A stretch of 64,000 bases of DNA from Bradyrhizobium oligotrophicum S58 (GCF_000344805.1 NC_020453.1:4187001-4251000); one strand, 5' to 3'; positions 9,919 through 18,783 are shown, counted from the first letter of the stretch. Program-made: numbers and translations. Notes: generated from the sequence alone by a model not told the origin.

Positions 9919-10119
9919 CGGCCCCAGCCTGGACACCGGCTCTATCGCGCTGCCCCAGAGGGCCGCGCTTGGCCCGAGGGAGAAAGCCGTCGGACCTGCA
10001 CCACGTCGGTTGTCCGACGTGGTGCCGACCAGATTTGCTCGGCAGCGCGTGGCCCAAAGCGATCCTAAACCGCTGGCAGAGAGCGCCGTCAGTCGGCCCC
10101 CGCCGCGCGTAGGGGCACG

Positions 10120-10332
10120 CTATAGACCTGCTGTATTCGGGGTAGCCTCTGTTCGAGTTGCCGACCGGCTAAGCGTCCCCAATATTTGGATTCCAACTCC
10201 AACGAGCAGAACCACTGCCGCGGCCACTATCGCGACGGCTTTTAAAGGGTGCTTGGCACCATCCTTAAGGCCCCATTCGACCTTCGATACTAGCCACGAT
10301 AGCAAGCGTAGCTCGGATGAGCGCAGCGACAT
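10120..10332 (-). CDS. Possible small single-pass membrane protein (70 aa)
   Basis: The translation has an amphipathic N-terminus, then a convincing transmembrane helix (about 33-54, AVAIVAAAVVLLVGVGIQILG) and a short polar tail. The first dozen codons lie inside the palindromic repeat at 10308-10384, so the repeat may have supplied the ATG or replaced the original 5' end. It points the same way as the DUF6602 gene and lies about 330 bp upstream of it. Family unknown. It could also be a fragment. Confidence 0.35.
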   Translation of the reverse strand: MSLRSSELRLLSWLVSKVEWGLKDGAKHPLKAVAIVAAAVVLLVGVGIQILGTLSRSATRTEATPNTAGL

Positions 10333-10384
10333 CCGGGGATTTTATTGCAGTAGTCCCGCATATCGCTACGCTCATGCGGGCTAC
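10308..10384. repeat. Imperfect inverted repeat, REP-like
   Basis: 77 bp. The left half begins GTAGCTCGGATGAGCGCAGC. The right half is its imperfect reverse complement, ending GCTCATGCGGGCTAC. The halves are separated by an AT-rich loop near 10340-10353. It belongs to a different family from the element at 8268. Confidence 0.7.
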
Positions 10385-10561
10385 TCGCTGACAACGTAAG
10401 TGACCTGCCTGCCCCGACGGTCTCCTTTCTGGGCGAATTGCGGCATGATGAGGCAGCCCGATCAAGTCGTGGATGCGCGCTCAAACGTCCTTCTTGATAG
10501 TAGTCAGAAAACGCCTAGTTATAACTCACACAATCTTACGCTAAGTGCAGTGGGAAACTTT

Positions 10562-11224
10562 ATGTCCGAAGCTATCAAGGGAAACTTGGGTCCGGATCTC
10601 AAGTTCCGGCCCGTTGGGCCGCCTCAGCGCATCAGCGAGTGGTCCAAGTGGAACATGCTTCGTGTAATAGGTGGTTCTGCACTGGGCAAAGCCGCTATTG
10701 CATTTCCGGTCCTCGGCTATCTGATCCTCTTCAACGATTACGCAGTTGCCTATTTGAAGATACACTCTTCATTTTGTCTAGACTGCAGCGTGTCGCCCAG
10801 ATTGTACGCCCTGTACATCGGTGGCTTCTTTATCGCTGTTGGATCATTAATCTACGCAATATTTTGTCCGCAAGTCGTCGATCGACACGCGAATGCTCAT
10901 GACTTCTATGAGAACGAAAAAGACTATTATGACACGGCTGAACACAGGCGTTTTCTAATCAATCACATCATCGGGCTTGTTGTTAACAGCTACATTGCGC
11001 CTGAGTACATGTATCCTTGGCGATCCCCGGAGGAAATGATGAGCGAAACGGATCTCTCCGAACTCATGGGGCAACATTACTTCCTTCAGAATCGAACAAG
11101 CCGCCCGTTACGTATCATTATATTTTGGCTCTATATAGCGGGCTTTATTTGCCTTCTGATCCCGACCGTAATGACGTTTTATCAGGTCCTGAAGCGCGGC
11201 TTCTCGACATCATTCGGGCTATAG
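10562..11224 (+). CDS. Uncharacterised three-helix membrane protein
   Basis: 220 residues from the ATG at 10562, preceded by GGGAAAC. An upstream in-frame start at 10400 adds an unlikely 54-residue segment. Predicted helices lie at about 36-58, 75-96 and 183-210. A charged, aromatic middle segment (HDFYENEKDYYDTAEHRR, then YIAPEYMYPWRSPEEMM) lies between helices 2 and 3. No family recognised. The gene is clearly AT-richer than the rest of the window and rich in Ile, Tyr and Phe, suggesting foreign origin. It sits opposite the DUF6602 gene in the same accessory patch, and a functional link is speculative. Confidence 0.6.
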   Translation: MSEAIKGNLGPDLKFRPVGPPQRISEWSKWNMLRVIGGSALGKAAIAFPVLGYLILFNDYAVAYLKIHSSFCLDCSVSPRLYALYIGGFFIAVGSLIYAIFCPQVVDRHANAHDFYENEKDYYDTAEHRRFLINHIIGLVVNSYIAPEYMYPWRSPEEMMSETDLSELMGQHYFLQNRTSRPLRIIIFWLYIAGFICLLIPTVMTFYQVLKRGFSTSFGL

Positions 11225-11895
11225 TGCACGCCTTCAAGTAGCATTCGGTCAGAGCCTATTGACCGCACGGAACGTCGATATTGGCAAGGAAGCGCTGAAT
11301 TGCCACGGCGCGTAGGATGGGTTGAGTTCTTCGCGAAACCCATCATCTTCGCAACCATGATGGATCGGTATCGCCTCGGCTCCGCCCATCCTACGAGCCG
11401 CTGCTGGTATCGAGGCCGCGTGTCTCGGCTTGGTCCGTTTCGGGCTGAATGCGGACGCCGGTAACTCGGCCGCAAAGGTCTGCCTTGGGTCCGACCGGGC
11501 GGGCCGGCAGCAGATCAAGCTGCGTGCGCTTTGCTCCGAAAGCGGACGTGTCCTGAGTGCCAAGGTCACCCCAAGGGCCCGGACGCTCGGGAGGGTTCGA
11601 ACCATTCAGATTGGCTGAGCAGACGACGAATTCGGTGGCGCGGTGATTTTGAATCCTTGAGGCTGCTCGAAATGAGAGACGTCGCGTTGGCGTCTTAGGA
11701 ACACGAGCCAAATGATTGTTGCGAGTGCAGCGTGGAAATTGACGTTGAGTTGTGATGCCGCGGCAAGGGCGACTCGAACGTCAAATCCATTGCGCGAGGG
11801 CGGGAGATCGCCGCGCTGCTCTTGTGCGGCAACAAGGTGCAGGGCGCGCCGCCTGTTGGTGGGCCGTGGAGGCCTGCAGGCTCCCTCCTGGAGGA
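11225..11895. other. Intergenic region with one palindromic repeat
   Basis: About 670 bp between the orphan membrane protein gene and the end of the MocR-type gene. It includes the repeat at 11311-11395. Short ORFs here are Arg/Pro/Ser-rich with no family resemblance. It probably marks the right side of the accessory patch. Confidence 0.5.
11311..11395. repeat. REP-like inverted repeat
   Basis: Terminal arms CGTAGGATGGG (11311-11321) and CCCATCCTACG (11385-11395) are exact reverse complements. The interior contains GCGAAACCCATCAT followed by an ATGATGG counterpart. It resembles the common rhizobial repeat built on GTAGGATGGGTTGAG. Confidence 0.7.
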
Positions 11896-13332
11896 TCACT
11901 GCAGCATCTCCCCCGCCATCTCGCCCAGCCGCTCCACGCTGCGCTCGAGCCGCGCGCTCCAGTCGTGGCTGCAGCTCAGCCGCAGGCAGTTGCGGTATTG
12001 TCCTGTCGCGGTGAACAGGCTGCCCGGCACGAAGCAGATGCGTTCGCGGATGGCGCGGGCGTAGAGCGCGTCGGTATCGAAGCCGTCGGGCATTTCCAGC
12101 CACAGCACGAAGCCGCCCGCGGGGGCTGTCATCCGCGTCGCCTGCGGAAAGCTGCGATCGACCACGCGGCGCATGCGGTCGATGTTGTCGGCGAACGCCT
12201 TGCGGATGCGGCGCAGATGGGCGTCGTAGCCGCCGGATTTGAGGAAGTCGGCCATCGCCTTCTGCGGCAGCGCTGCGCCGCTGAGCGACAGTGCGAATTT
12301 CGCGGCGAGGATCTGGTCGTGACGGCGGTTGGCGGCGAGCCAGCCGATGCGATAGCCCGGCGCGATGGTCTTGGAGAACGAGCTGCACAGGATGATGTCA
12401 GCCGTCGGACTGATCGCTGAGAACGGCCGCGGCCGGTCGTCGCCGAAGCTGATGTCGCCATAGATGTCGTCCTCGATCAGCGGCACGCCGTGGCGCGTCA
12501 GCACCGCGGCGATCTCGGCCTTGGTCGCGTCGTCGGTGCGGGTGCCCAGCGGGTTGTTGAAGCTCGATGCGAGCAGGCAGGCGGCGACGCGGCGCGCCGC
12601 GAGCGCCTTGTCGAGGGCTGCGACATCGACGCCGCGGACCGGGTCGGTCGGAAGCTCCAGCGCGCGCAGGCCGCGCGCCTCCAGCACCTGCAGCAGGCCG
12701 AAATAGGTCGGGGATTCGATGGCGACGGTGTCGCCGGGCCGGGTCGTGACACTCAGGGCCACGTTCAGCGCTTCGGTGCAGCCATTGGTGACGAGGATGC
12801 TGTCCGGCGGCACGGCATGCCCGAGCCGTAGCGCCCGTTCGGAGATCTGGCCGCGCAGCTCGGCGTCGCCATGCGGGTCGGCATAGACATTGTAGAGACG
12901 GCCATGCACGCGCGCGCAGCGCGCGAGATGGCGGTCCAGGCGGTCGGCGGCGAGCAGGGCGGCGCTCGGGACCGCGCATCCCAATGGCGCGTAGGACGGA
13001 TCGGTCGCGTAGGCGAGCACGCTGAACACCGGATTGCTCACGGAGACCGGCGTGGCGCGCAGCGGCGGCTTCGATGCAGACGGCAAAGCGCGCTCATGGT
13101 GCGCCTGGGCGGCAATGTAGAACCCCGATTTTGGCCGCGCCTCCAGCACGCCGCGGTCTTCGAGCAGCCGATAGGCCTGCAGCACGGTCGACAGGCTGAC
13201 CTTGTGCTGCAAAGCGAGCGCACGGACCGATGGCGCGCGCATGCCGGCCCGCAGCACGCCGCCATCGACCAGCGCCAGCATTTGCTGGGCTAGCGCCTGG
13301 TAGAGATGGGAGGCGGGTACGCGGCTGTCCAT
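11896..13332 (-). CDS. MocR-type transcriptional regulator (GntR HTH fused to class I aminotransferase domain)
   Basis: 478 residues from the ATG at 13332. An ATG three codons earlier (13341) is also possible. Residues 1-75 are a GntR winged helix (LRAGMRAPSVRALALQHKVSLSTVLQAYRLLEDRGVLEARPKSGFY). Residues about 110-478 are a fold-type-I aminotransferase domain with SSFNNPLGT, EDDIYGDI and the PLP lysine in SSFSKTIAPGYRIGW. MocR/GabR proteins use bound PLP or an amino acid adduct as effector and usually control a divergent gene. Here that gene is an aminotransferase 114 bp away. Confidence 0.92.
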   Translation of the reverse strand: MDSRVPASHLYQALAQQMLALVDGGVLRAGMRAPSVRALALQHKVSLSTVLQAYRLLEDRGVLEARPKSGFYIAAQAHHERALPSASKPPLRATPVSVSNPVFSVLAYATDPSYAPLGCAVPSAALLAADRLDRHLARCARVHGRLYNVYADPHGDAELRGQISERALRLGHAVPPDSILVTNGCTEALNVALSVTTRPGDTVAIESPTYFGLLQVLEARGLRALELPTDPVRGVDVAALDKALAARRVAACLLASSFNNPLGTRTDDATKAEIAAVLTRHGVPLIEDDIYGDISFGDDRPRPFSAISPTADIILCSSFSKTIAPGYRIGWLAANRRHDQILAAKFALSLSGAALPQKAMADFLKSGGYDAHLRRIRKAFADNIDRMRRVVDRSFPQATRMTAPAGGFVLWLEMPDGFDTDALYARAIRERICFVPGSLFTATGQYRNCLRLSCSHDWSARLERSVERLGEMAGEMLQ

Positions 13333-13351
13333 GCAGATCATCCAATCCGAA

Positions 13352-13388
13352 ATCTGTTCCGGTTACAATTCGAATGTTCTGTATCTGT
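13352..13388. promoter_or_regulatory. Candidate MocR operator: ATCTGT direct repeats
   Basis: The 114 bp divergent region between the MocR-type gene and the aminotransferase gene contains ATCTGT at 13352-13357 and again at 13383-13388. They are 31 bp apart, about three helical turns. GabR, the best-studied MocR protein, binds widely spaced short direct repeats. A hexamer repeat can arise by chance, so this is a proposal. Confidence 0.3.
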
Positions 13389-13446
13389 CATGGTGCTGGC
13401 GCCGGCTCTAGCCTCCGAGCATTCATCGCTCAGCGGAGCCGCCGTC

Positions 13447-14586
13447 ATGCCTCAAATTCCCAGCCGCTTTCCACGCAACGACATCATCACGCTGACGTCG
13501 GCTGCCGTGCGCTTCGACCTCGCCGAAAGCCTTGGTCCCGATGTCAGGCTCGGCAGCCTGATCGATGACGGCTTCACGGCCGAGCTCCGGGATCTCGTGC
13601 TCGGCTACGGGACGACACCCGGCGACGCCGTGCTGCGCGGGCTGATCGGCGCGCGCCATGGCGTCAGCGCGGATGATGTCGTCACGACGGTCGGGGCCAT
13701 GCAGGCGCTGTTCCTGATGGCGTTCGTCCTGGCCGGACCCGACACCGACGTTGTGATCGGACGTCCGGTGTTTCCCAATGCGCGCAGCGTGCTCACGGCG
13801 GTGCAGGTCAACATCGCGGAGATGCGGCTGGACTTCGACGACGGCTATCGTCTCGATGTCGATCGTCTGGGCGCGCTGCTGACGCCGCGAACCCGCCTGG
13901 TCAGTCTCGCCTCGCCGCAAAACCCGTCCGGCGTGGCGCTGACGGAGCAGGAGCTGCGCGGCGTGCTCGCGCGTATGGACCGTGCCTGCCCCGATGCGTT
14001 CCTGCTGATCGACGAGACCTATCGCGAGGCCGTCCATGGCGACGACCATGTCCGATCAAGCTTCGTAGGTCTCGACAGCCGCGTCGTGAGCTGCGCCTCG
14101 TTCTCCAAATGTCACGGCGCGCCCGGCATTCGCGAGGGATGGGTGATCACGCGTGACGCGGCGCTGCGCGAGCAGCTTGAGCTCGCCAAGTTCAATACGA
14201 CCATCTCCAACTCGGTCGTCGATGAAGCCATCGCTGTCCGCATCCTGCAGAACCTCGACGGCATCATGGCCGGCCGGCGCCGGCATCTCGCCGCCGGGCT
14301 GGAGCTGACGGCGGCCTTCGTTGCGGCTCATGGCGATGCGATCGAATGGGTGCGGCCGGATGCCGGCGCGCTGTGCTGCGTCCGTCTCCGGCGCGGCGTG
14401 TTCGACGATCGCGCGGTGAGCCGCTTCTACGCCGAACTCGGTGCGCGCGAGGTGCGCGTCGGGCCCGGTCCATGGTTCGGTGAGGAGCCGCGCGTGTTCC
14501 GGCTCGGCTTCGGCGTGCTCACGCGTGGCGATCTCGAGCAGGCGCTCGACCGCGTGTCGCAGGCGTTGAGGCTGGCGGCCGCGTGA
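13447..14586 (+). CDS. PLP-dependent aminotransferase, class I/II
   Basis: 379 residues from the ATG at 13447, preceded by GGAG. Fold-type-I motifs in order: SPQNPSG, DETYREA and the Schiff-base lysine in SFSKCHGAPGIREGW. This is a stand-alone enzyme with no HTH. The substrate cannot be told from sequence. The divergent MocR-type regulator and the downstream cystathionine beta-lyase-like gene suggest amino acid, perhaps sulfur amino acid, metabolism. The frame is open upstream to 13306, but that part overlaps the regulator gene and the intergenic region. Confidence 0.88.
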   Translation: MPQIPSRFPRNDIITLTSAAVRFDLAESLGPDVRLGSLIDDGFTAELRDLVLGYGTTPGDAVLRGLIGARHGVSADDVVTTVGAMQALFLMAFVLAGPDTDVVIGRPVFPNARSVLTAVQVNIAEMRLDFDDGYRLDVDRLGALLTPRTRLVSLASPQNPSGVALTEQELRGVLARMDRACPDAFLLIDETYREAVHGDDHVRSSFVGLDSRVVSCASFSKCHGAPGIREGWVITRDAALREQLELAKFNTTISNSVVDEAIAVRILQNLDGIMAGRRRHLAAGLELTAAFVAAHGDAIEWVRPDAGALCCVRLRRGVFDDRAVSRFYAELGAREVRVGPGPWFGEEPRVFRLGFGVLTRGDLEQALDRVSQALRLAAA

Positions 14587-14667
14587 TCTCGCCGCGTTGC
14601 GGTCCCGTCGCTCGCTGCGGCGGCGGGATTGCGTTAGGCTCGGCATTGCATCCTTCGAGAGGTTTCC

Positions 14668-15834
14668 ATGCACGATCTCACCCGCTGCGTTCAGCCCCCC
14701 GCAGTGTCCCATGACGGCTTTTCATCGCTCGCCGTTCCGACCTATCGCGCCTCGACCATCGTCTATGATGATCCCTTGGCATTCGCGCAGCGGTCCGAGC
14801 GCGGCCTCGACGGCTACACTTACGGCCTGCACGGCACGCCGACCACGCGCACGCTGGAGGCACAGCTGACGGCGCTGCATGGCGGCGAGCGCACCGTGCT
14901 GGTGCCTTCCGGACAGGCTGCGGTCGCTATCACGATGCTTGCGGTGCTCAAGCCCGGTGACAAGGTGCTGATTCCGGACAATGTCTATCCGCCGGTGCGC
15001 AGCCTGTGCGCCGATTACCTCGCGCCGCGCGGCATCTCACATGAGGCCTATGATCCCCTGATCGGCGCCGGCATCGCCGACCTTATCGATTCCAATACGA
15101 AGCTGGTCTGGACGGAGTCGCCGGGCTCGGCGACCCTGGAGGTGCAGGACGTTCCAGCGATTGCGCGCGCCGCACGGGCGAGGGGCGTGCTCACCGGTTG
15201 CGACAACACCTGGGCCGGCCCGCTGCTGTTCAAGCCGCTGGCGCACGGCGTCGACTTCGCGATCGAAGCGCTGACCAAATATGTCGGCGGTCATTCGGAC
15301 CTGCTGCTCGGCTCGATCACGGTGAGGGATCTCGCCTTGCGCAAGGCGCTCAAGGGCGCGCTGGGCGTGCTCGGCATCGGCGTCTCGCCGGACGAGGTGG
15401 CGCTGGCGCTGCGCGGCATCGAGACCATGGGCGTCCGCATGGCGCATAGTGGCCGGGTTGCGCGGGATTTCGCCGAGCGGCTGCAGCGCGCGCCGGCGGT
15501 CGCGCGCGTGCTGCATCCGGCGCTGCCGTCCTGTCCCGGTCACGAGATCTGGACGCGCGATTTCAGCGGCGCGAGCGCGGTGTTCAGCATCGTCATCAGG
15601 CCGGAGTTCAAAGAGCGCATTTATCCGGCGCTCGGACAGCTTCGCCTGTTCGCCATCGGTGCCTCCTGGGGCGGCACCCACAGCCTGATCGCGCCGATGG
15701 ACGTTACCGCCGATCGCACGGTGCGCCCGTGGAATGCGGCGGAAGGCTTGGTGCGCCTCAGCATCGGCCTGGAAGAGCCGGGGGAGCTGTGGGAGGACCT
15801 GTCGCGCTTTCTCGCTGCGCTCCAAGCTGGTTGA
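14668..15834 (+). CDS. metC: Cystathionine beta-lyase-like PLP enzyme (Cys/Met metabolism family)
   Basis: 388 residues, full length for the Cys/Met metabolism PLP family. Motifs: GYTYGLHGTPTTRTLE near the N-terminus, the PSGQAA cofactor turn, DNTWAGPLLFKPL, and the PLP lysine in EALTKYVGGHSDLLLGS. Family members cleave cystathionine to homocysteine, pyruvate and ammonia. Side activity as cysteine desulfhydrase or on other thioethers is common, so the symbol is tentative. It follows the aminotransferase gene by 81 bp on the same strand and may be cotranscribed. Confidence 0.85.
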   Translation: MHDLTRCVQPPAVSHDGFSSLAVPTYRASTIVYDDPLAFAQRSERGLDGYTYGLHGTPTTRTLEAQLTALHGGERTVLVPSGQAAVAITMLAVLKPGDKVLIPDNVYPPVRSLCADYLAPRGISHEAYDPLIGAGIADLIDSNTKLVWTESPGSATLEVQDVPAIARAARARGVLTGCDNTWAGPLLFKPLAHGVDFAIEALTKYVGGHSDLLLGSITVRDLALRKALKGALGVLGIGVSPDEVALALRGIETMGVRMAHSGRVARDFAERLQRAPAVARVLHPALPSCPGHEIWTRDFSGASAVFSIVIRPEFKERIYPALGQLRLFAIGASWGGTHSLIAPMDVTADRTVRPWNAAEGLVRLSIGLEEPGELWEDLSRFLAALQAG

Positions 15835-15863
15835 GGTTCGGTCGTCGCAATCAAGACGATATC

Positions 15864-15899
15864 GTACCGGCCCGCAGCGCTCGAGCCGCGGGCCGGTAC
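15864..15899. terminator. Strong hairpin between convergent genes, likely bidirectional terminator
   Basis: Perfect 12 bp stem (GTACCGGCCCGC / GCGGGCCGGTAC) with a 12 nt loop that is itself partly self-complementary. It fills the 70 bp gap between the metC-like gene (+) and the TonB receptor gene (-). There is no clear T-run on either side. Confidence 0.65.
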
Positions 15900-15904
15900 A
15901 TTCG

Positions 15905-18202
15905 TCAGAAGCTCACGCTCAGCCGCGCATTCAGCGACCTGCCGGGGCCCTTGACCGCGTAGCCATAGGCCGCCGATGAGCCCATCATCGATACGACTTT
16001 GTTGTCGACCAGATCGGCGCCGCCGAGCGGCAGATAGTAAGTCCGGTTGAACAGATTGTCGACGCCGAGATCGAGCCGCACGTGCTGCCATTCATAGCCG
16101 GTGCGCAAATTGACCAGCGCGTAGGACGGCGTGGTCAGCTCGTTGTGGACCTGGCTCACGACGTCTTTCGATCCGACGAGCTGCAGCTCGACCGAATTGG
16201 TCCAGCCGCCGAGATGATGGTCGAGCGCGAGCTTCGCGTTGACCGGCATCATGTGATAGAGGTCGACGCCGTCGGTGCGGCGGCCCCTGACATAGCCGAT
16301 CAGGCCGCGGATCTGGCCGTGGCCGTAGGTCAGATCGTCCCAGACCGTCAGGCGCCCCTCGACATTGACGCCGACCAGCGTCGCGTCGTGGTTGGCGAAC
16401 TGCAGAGAGACGAAGCCGGTGTTCGCAGTCAGGTTGGCGGGATTGCTGGCGAGGCAGCTCGCCGTGCCGCAGCGGTCGACGTCGATGTAGTCCTGCACGT
16501 AGCTCGCATAGGGCGTCACCTTGACGTCCCATATTTTCTGCGCCGGATCGTGCCAGCCGGCGGTGAAGCTCACCGTGTGCGCCTTCTCCGGCTTGAGGTC
16601 GAGATTGCCGACATAGCCGTTGCCGTCGCCGAACCAGCCGATCATCTGCATCGCCATCGCATTGGTCGACCAGGCATAGCGCTCATACAGATTAGGCGAG
16701 CGCGTCTTGCGGGCGAAGCCGAGCTCGTACTGGCTGATCGCGTCGGGCTCGTAGCGCAGCAGCGCCGAACCATCGAGATGCACGTCGGTCCGGGCGCGAT
16801 CGGCGGCGTTGAACGCTGCGGCATCGGCGCCGGACGTCATCGCGTTGTAGCCGGCGACGTTGCCGGTGTTCATCCGCACGATGTCGTTGCGCAGCCCGAC
16901 GACCGACGTCCATTGCCGGTCCCAATGCCGCTCCCATTCGACGAAGGTGCCGACGCGGTCGCGCTGTCCGCCATTGATGTTGAGGAAGCTGTTCGGGCCC
17001 ATCATCATCGAGCCGGCAACGGGACTCCACCAGTCGTCCAGCCGGTTGAGCGCGAGCTCGTTGCCGACGCGCAGCAGGTCACGGCCGGACACCGGCAGCG
17101 TCGCCTTGATGGCGTAGCCGCCGTCGATGCCTTTGGTGTCCATCGGCATCGAGGCGACCTTGTCGGGCGCGATGAAGCCCATCGTGTGCCGGATCTGATG
17201 CACGAAGGCGGAGGCCTCGATCATGCCCCAGTCGAACGTGCCTTCGTAGCGGCCGTTGGCGAACAGGCCGCGGTTGTAGACCATGTCCATGTATTGGTTC
17301 ACATAGCCCTGATAGGGGATGAACTGGCCACCGACCTGGAACGTGAACAGGTTGCCGAAGCTCCGCTTGGAGATGCTGAGGGCGTGGTTCTGCGTCTCGT
17401 AGAGCGTCGACTTCACCGTCGAGCCGTCGCCGGCCTTGTAGTTGCCGGACCGAACCCAGCCGCCGCTGTAGGTCACGCTGGTGTCGCGGTTGGCCACGGT
17501 TGCGGTCGCGTCGACGCCGTAGGCGTTGCCATTGCTGCGGTAGAAGCTGGAGACGCGCGTGCTGGCGATCCAGCCGTCCGTCGCGGCGAAGGCGGGCGGC
17601 GCCGTGGTGACGTCGATGCGGCTGCCGATATAGTCGCCGCCGACCGAGACCGGGCCGATGCCGAGATAGGCGCGCATCTTCGCGATCATCGCCGGATTGA
17701 CGAAGGACAGCGGCGGATTCATCTCGTTCGGGCAGGCCGGCGAGATCAGCATCGAGTTGATCGCGACCTGCAGCCGGTCGGCGCCGAAGCCGTTGATGGC
17801 GGGCAGGCTGGAGACGCCGCCGGCGCCCCAGCTCGCGCCGCCCGGCAGGTCGGCGACGAGGCCTGCCGAATCGCTCGCGGAGAGACCGCGATCGAAGCCA
17901 GCCTGCGCCGGCAGCGTGCGACTGGCGACAGCCGGAGCAGGGTCCTTCTGCGGCGTGGCGGCTTCGGTGGCGTGCGGTGCCGGCGCGTGAGCCTCGTGGC
18001 TTGCCGTCGGCCGCGGCCGTGGCTTGGCCGTGCGAGGACGCGCCGGATCGACCGTGACGGACGGGAGCCAGGCTGCTGGTCGTGCGATGGCGGAGCTCGC
18101 GGTGGGGCAGAGCAGCGCGGCCGCCGCGAGCAGAGCTGATGAGGTCAGGCTGGAGGACGCAGATGAAATGGGCCGTCGAGGGCCCGGTCGGAGGTTCGGC
18201 AT
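15905..18202 (-). CDS. TonB-dependent copper receptor (OprC/NosA type)
   Basis: 765 residues from the ATG at 18202. The longer frame to 18343 lacks protein character. A signal peptide is followed by a Pro/His/Ala-rich stretch, a plug domain (about 95-200) and a 22-strand-type barrel ending in phenylalanine (LNARLSVSF). The plug carries C157-PNE-M161 and the barrel H339-T-M341. These match the CxxxM and HxM copper ligands described for Pseudomonas OprC, with almost the same spacing. It should import copper across the outer membrane. The DUF2946 gene 179 bp upstream on the same strand supports this. Confidence 0.88.
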   Translation of the reverse strand: MPNLRPGPRRPISSASSSLTSSALLAAAALLCPTASSAIARPAAWLPSVTVDPARPRTAKPRPRPTASHEAHAPAPHATEAATPQKDPAPAVASRTLPAQAGFDRGLSASDSAGLVADLPGGASWGAGGVSSLPAINGFGADRLQVAINSMLISPACPNEMNPPLSFVNPAMIAKMRAYLGIGPVSVGGDYIGSRIDVTTAPPAFAATDGWIASTRVSSFYRSNGNAYGVDATATVANRDTSVTYSGGWVRSGNYKAGDGSTVKSTLYETQNHALSISKRSFGNLFTFQVGGQFIPYQGYVNQYMDMVYNRGLFANGRYEGTFDWGMIEASAFVHQIRHTMGFIAPDKVASMPMDTKGIDGGYAIKATLPVSGRDLLRVGNELALNRLDDWWSPVAGSMMMGPNSFLNINGGQRDRVGTFVEWERHWDRQWTSVVGLRNDIVRMNTGNVAGYNAMTSGADAAAFNAADRARTDVHLDGSALLRYEPDAISQYELGFARKTRSPNLYERYAWSTNAMAMQMIGWFGDGNGYVGNLDLKPEKAHTVSFTAGWHDPAQKIWDVKVTPYASYVQDYIDVDRCGTASCLASNPANLTANTGFVSLQFANHDATLVGVNVEGRLTVWDDLTYGHGQIRGLIGYVRGRRTDGVDLYHMMPVNAKLALDHHLGGWTNSVELQLVGSKDVVSQVHNELTTPSYALVNLRTGYEWQHVRLDLGVDNLFNRTYYLPLGGADLVDNKVVSMMGSSAAYGYAVKGPGRSLNARLSVSF

Positions 18203-18381
18203 GGTGAACTCTGAGGGAAAAGCTGCGCAGCTTCGTGCGCATGACAAGGGAGGCTGGGCGCGCGCGAGCGTCGCCCGGCGGGTGACGCCAGGATGATGCG
18301 CGCCATCATCCCGATCATCGCGCCGGTCGGCGCGGTTCGGCATGCGGCGGATCAGTTGTCTTGACTGCGGCCGAAGGCCGC

Positions 18382-18783
18382 TCAGGCCCGAGCGGGTGGC
18401 GCTCGCGCGCGGTGTGCCGCGTGGATGTCGGCGCTATCGACGCGCGGCGTGGCGGTCGGTTCGAAAGCGATGCCAAGCACGCGGCGGAGCATGACCGCGG
18501 GCACATCGGGTGGCGACAGCAGCGCAAAAGCCGGCGTCAAGCACAGCGGACAATGCGCGGCGGAAGCAGTCGCCGGCGCACCCGACGGCACCTCCGCGCG
18601 ATCGGCGGAGCGTGTGCCGCCGTCGAGCTGCTCGTGACAGATCTCACCAAATGCGAAGGCAAAGCTCGGAGGCAGCCAGGCATTCAGGCCGACGGCCAAC
18701 GTGACCTGCAGCGCCAGCACATAGGCCATCGCACAGGCGATCGCGCCCGTCAGATGCTTGCGGTGTGATGGAATGCGACGCAC
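18382..18783 (-). CDS. DUF2946 family protein
   Basis: 133 residues. An N-terminal hydrophobic helix (about 12-35) is followed by a periplasmic segment with ICHEQ and HCPLC (a CxxC preceded by His). These are the hallmark metal-ligand-like residues of DUF2946 proteins. Such proteins are often encoded beside TonB-dependent copper receptors and are thought to take part in copper handling. The gene lies directly upstream of the copper receptor gene, in probable operon order. Confidence 0.75.
   Translation of the reverse strand: MRRIPSHRKHLTGAIACAMAYVLALQVTLAVGLNAWLPPSFAFAFGEICHEQLDGGTRSADRAEVPSGAPATASAAHCPLCLTPAFALLSPPDVPAVMLRRVLGIAFEPTATPRVDSADIHAAHRARAPPARA

Noticed and set aside
9961..10122. 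Upstream extension of the 39-codon ORF before the DUF6602 gene
   Set aside because: The frame is open but the translation is Gly/Ser/Arg-rich with no start codon that has a ribosome site. At most it is a decayed gene.
8180..11895. Idea of a toxin-antitoxin, CRISPR or prophage module
   Set aside because: No regularly spaced repeats, no phage structural or integrase genes, and no toxin/antitoxin family recognised. Only the DUF6602 motif supports a nuclease link.
16082..18139. Plus-strand 685-codon ORF opposite the TonB receptor
   Set aside because: Exact shadow of the receptor gene. Its translation is an Arg/Ala/Val/Asp-rich sequence without a domain, while the minus strand has clear receptor motifs.
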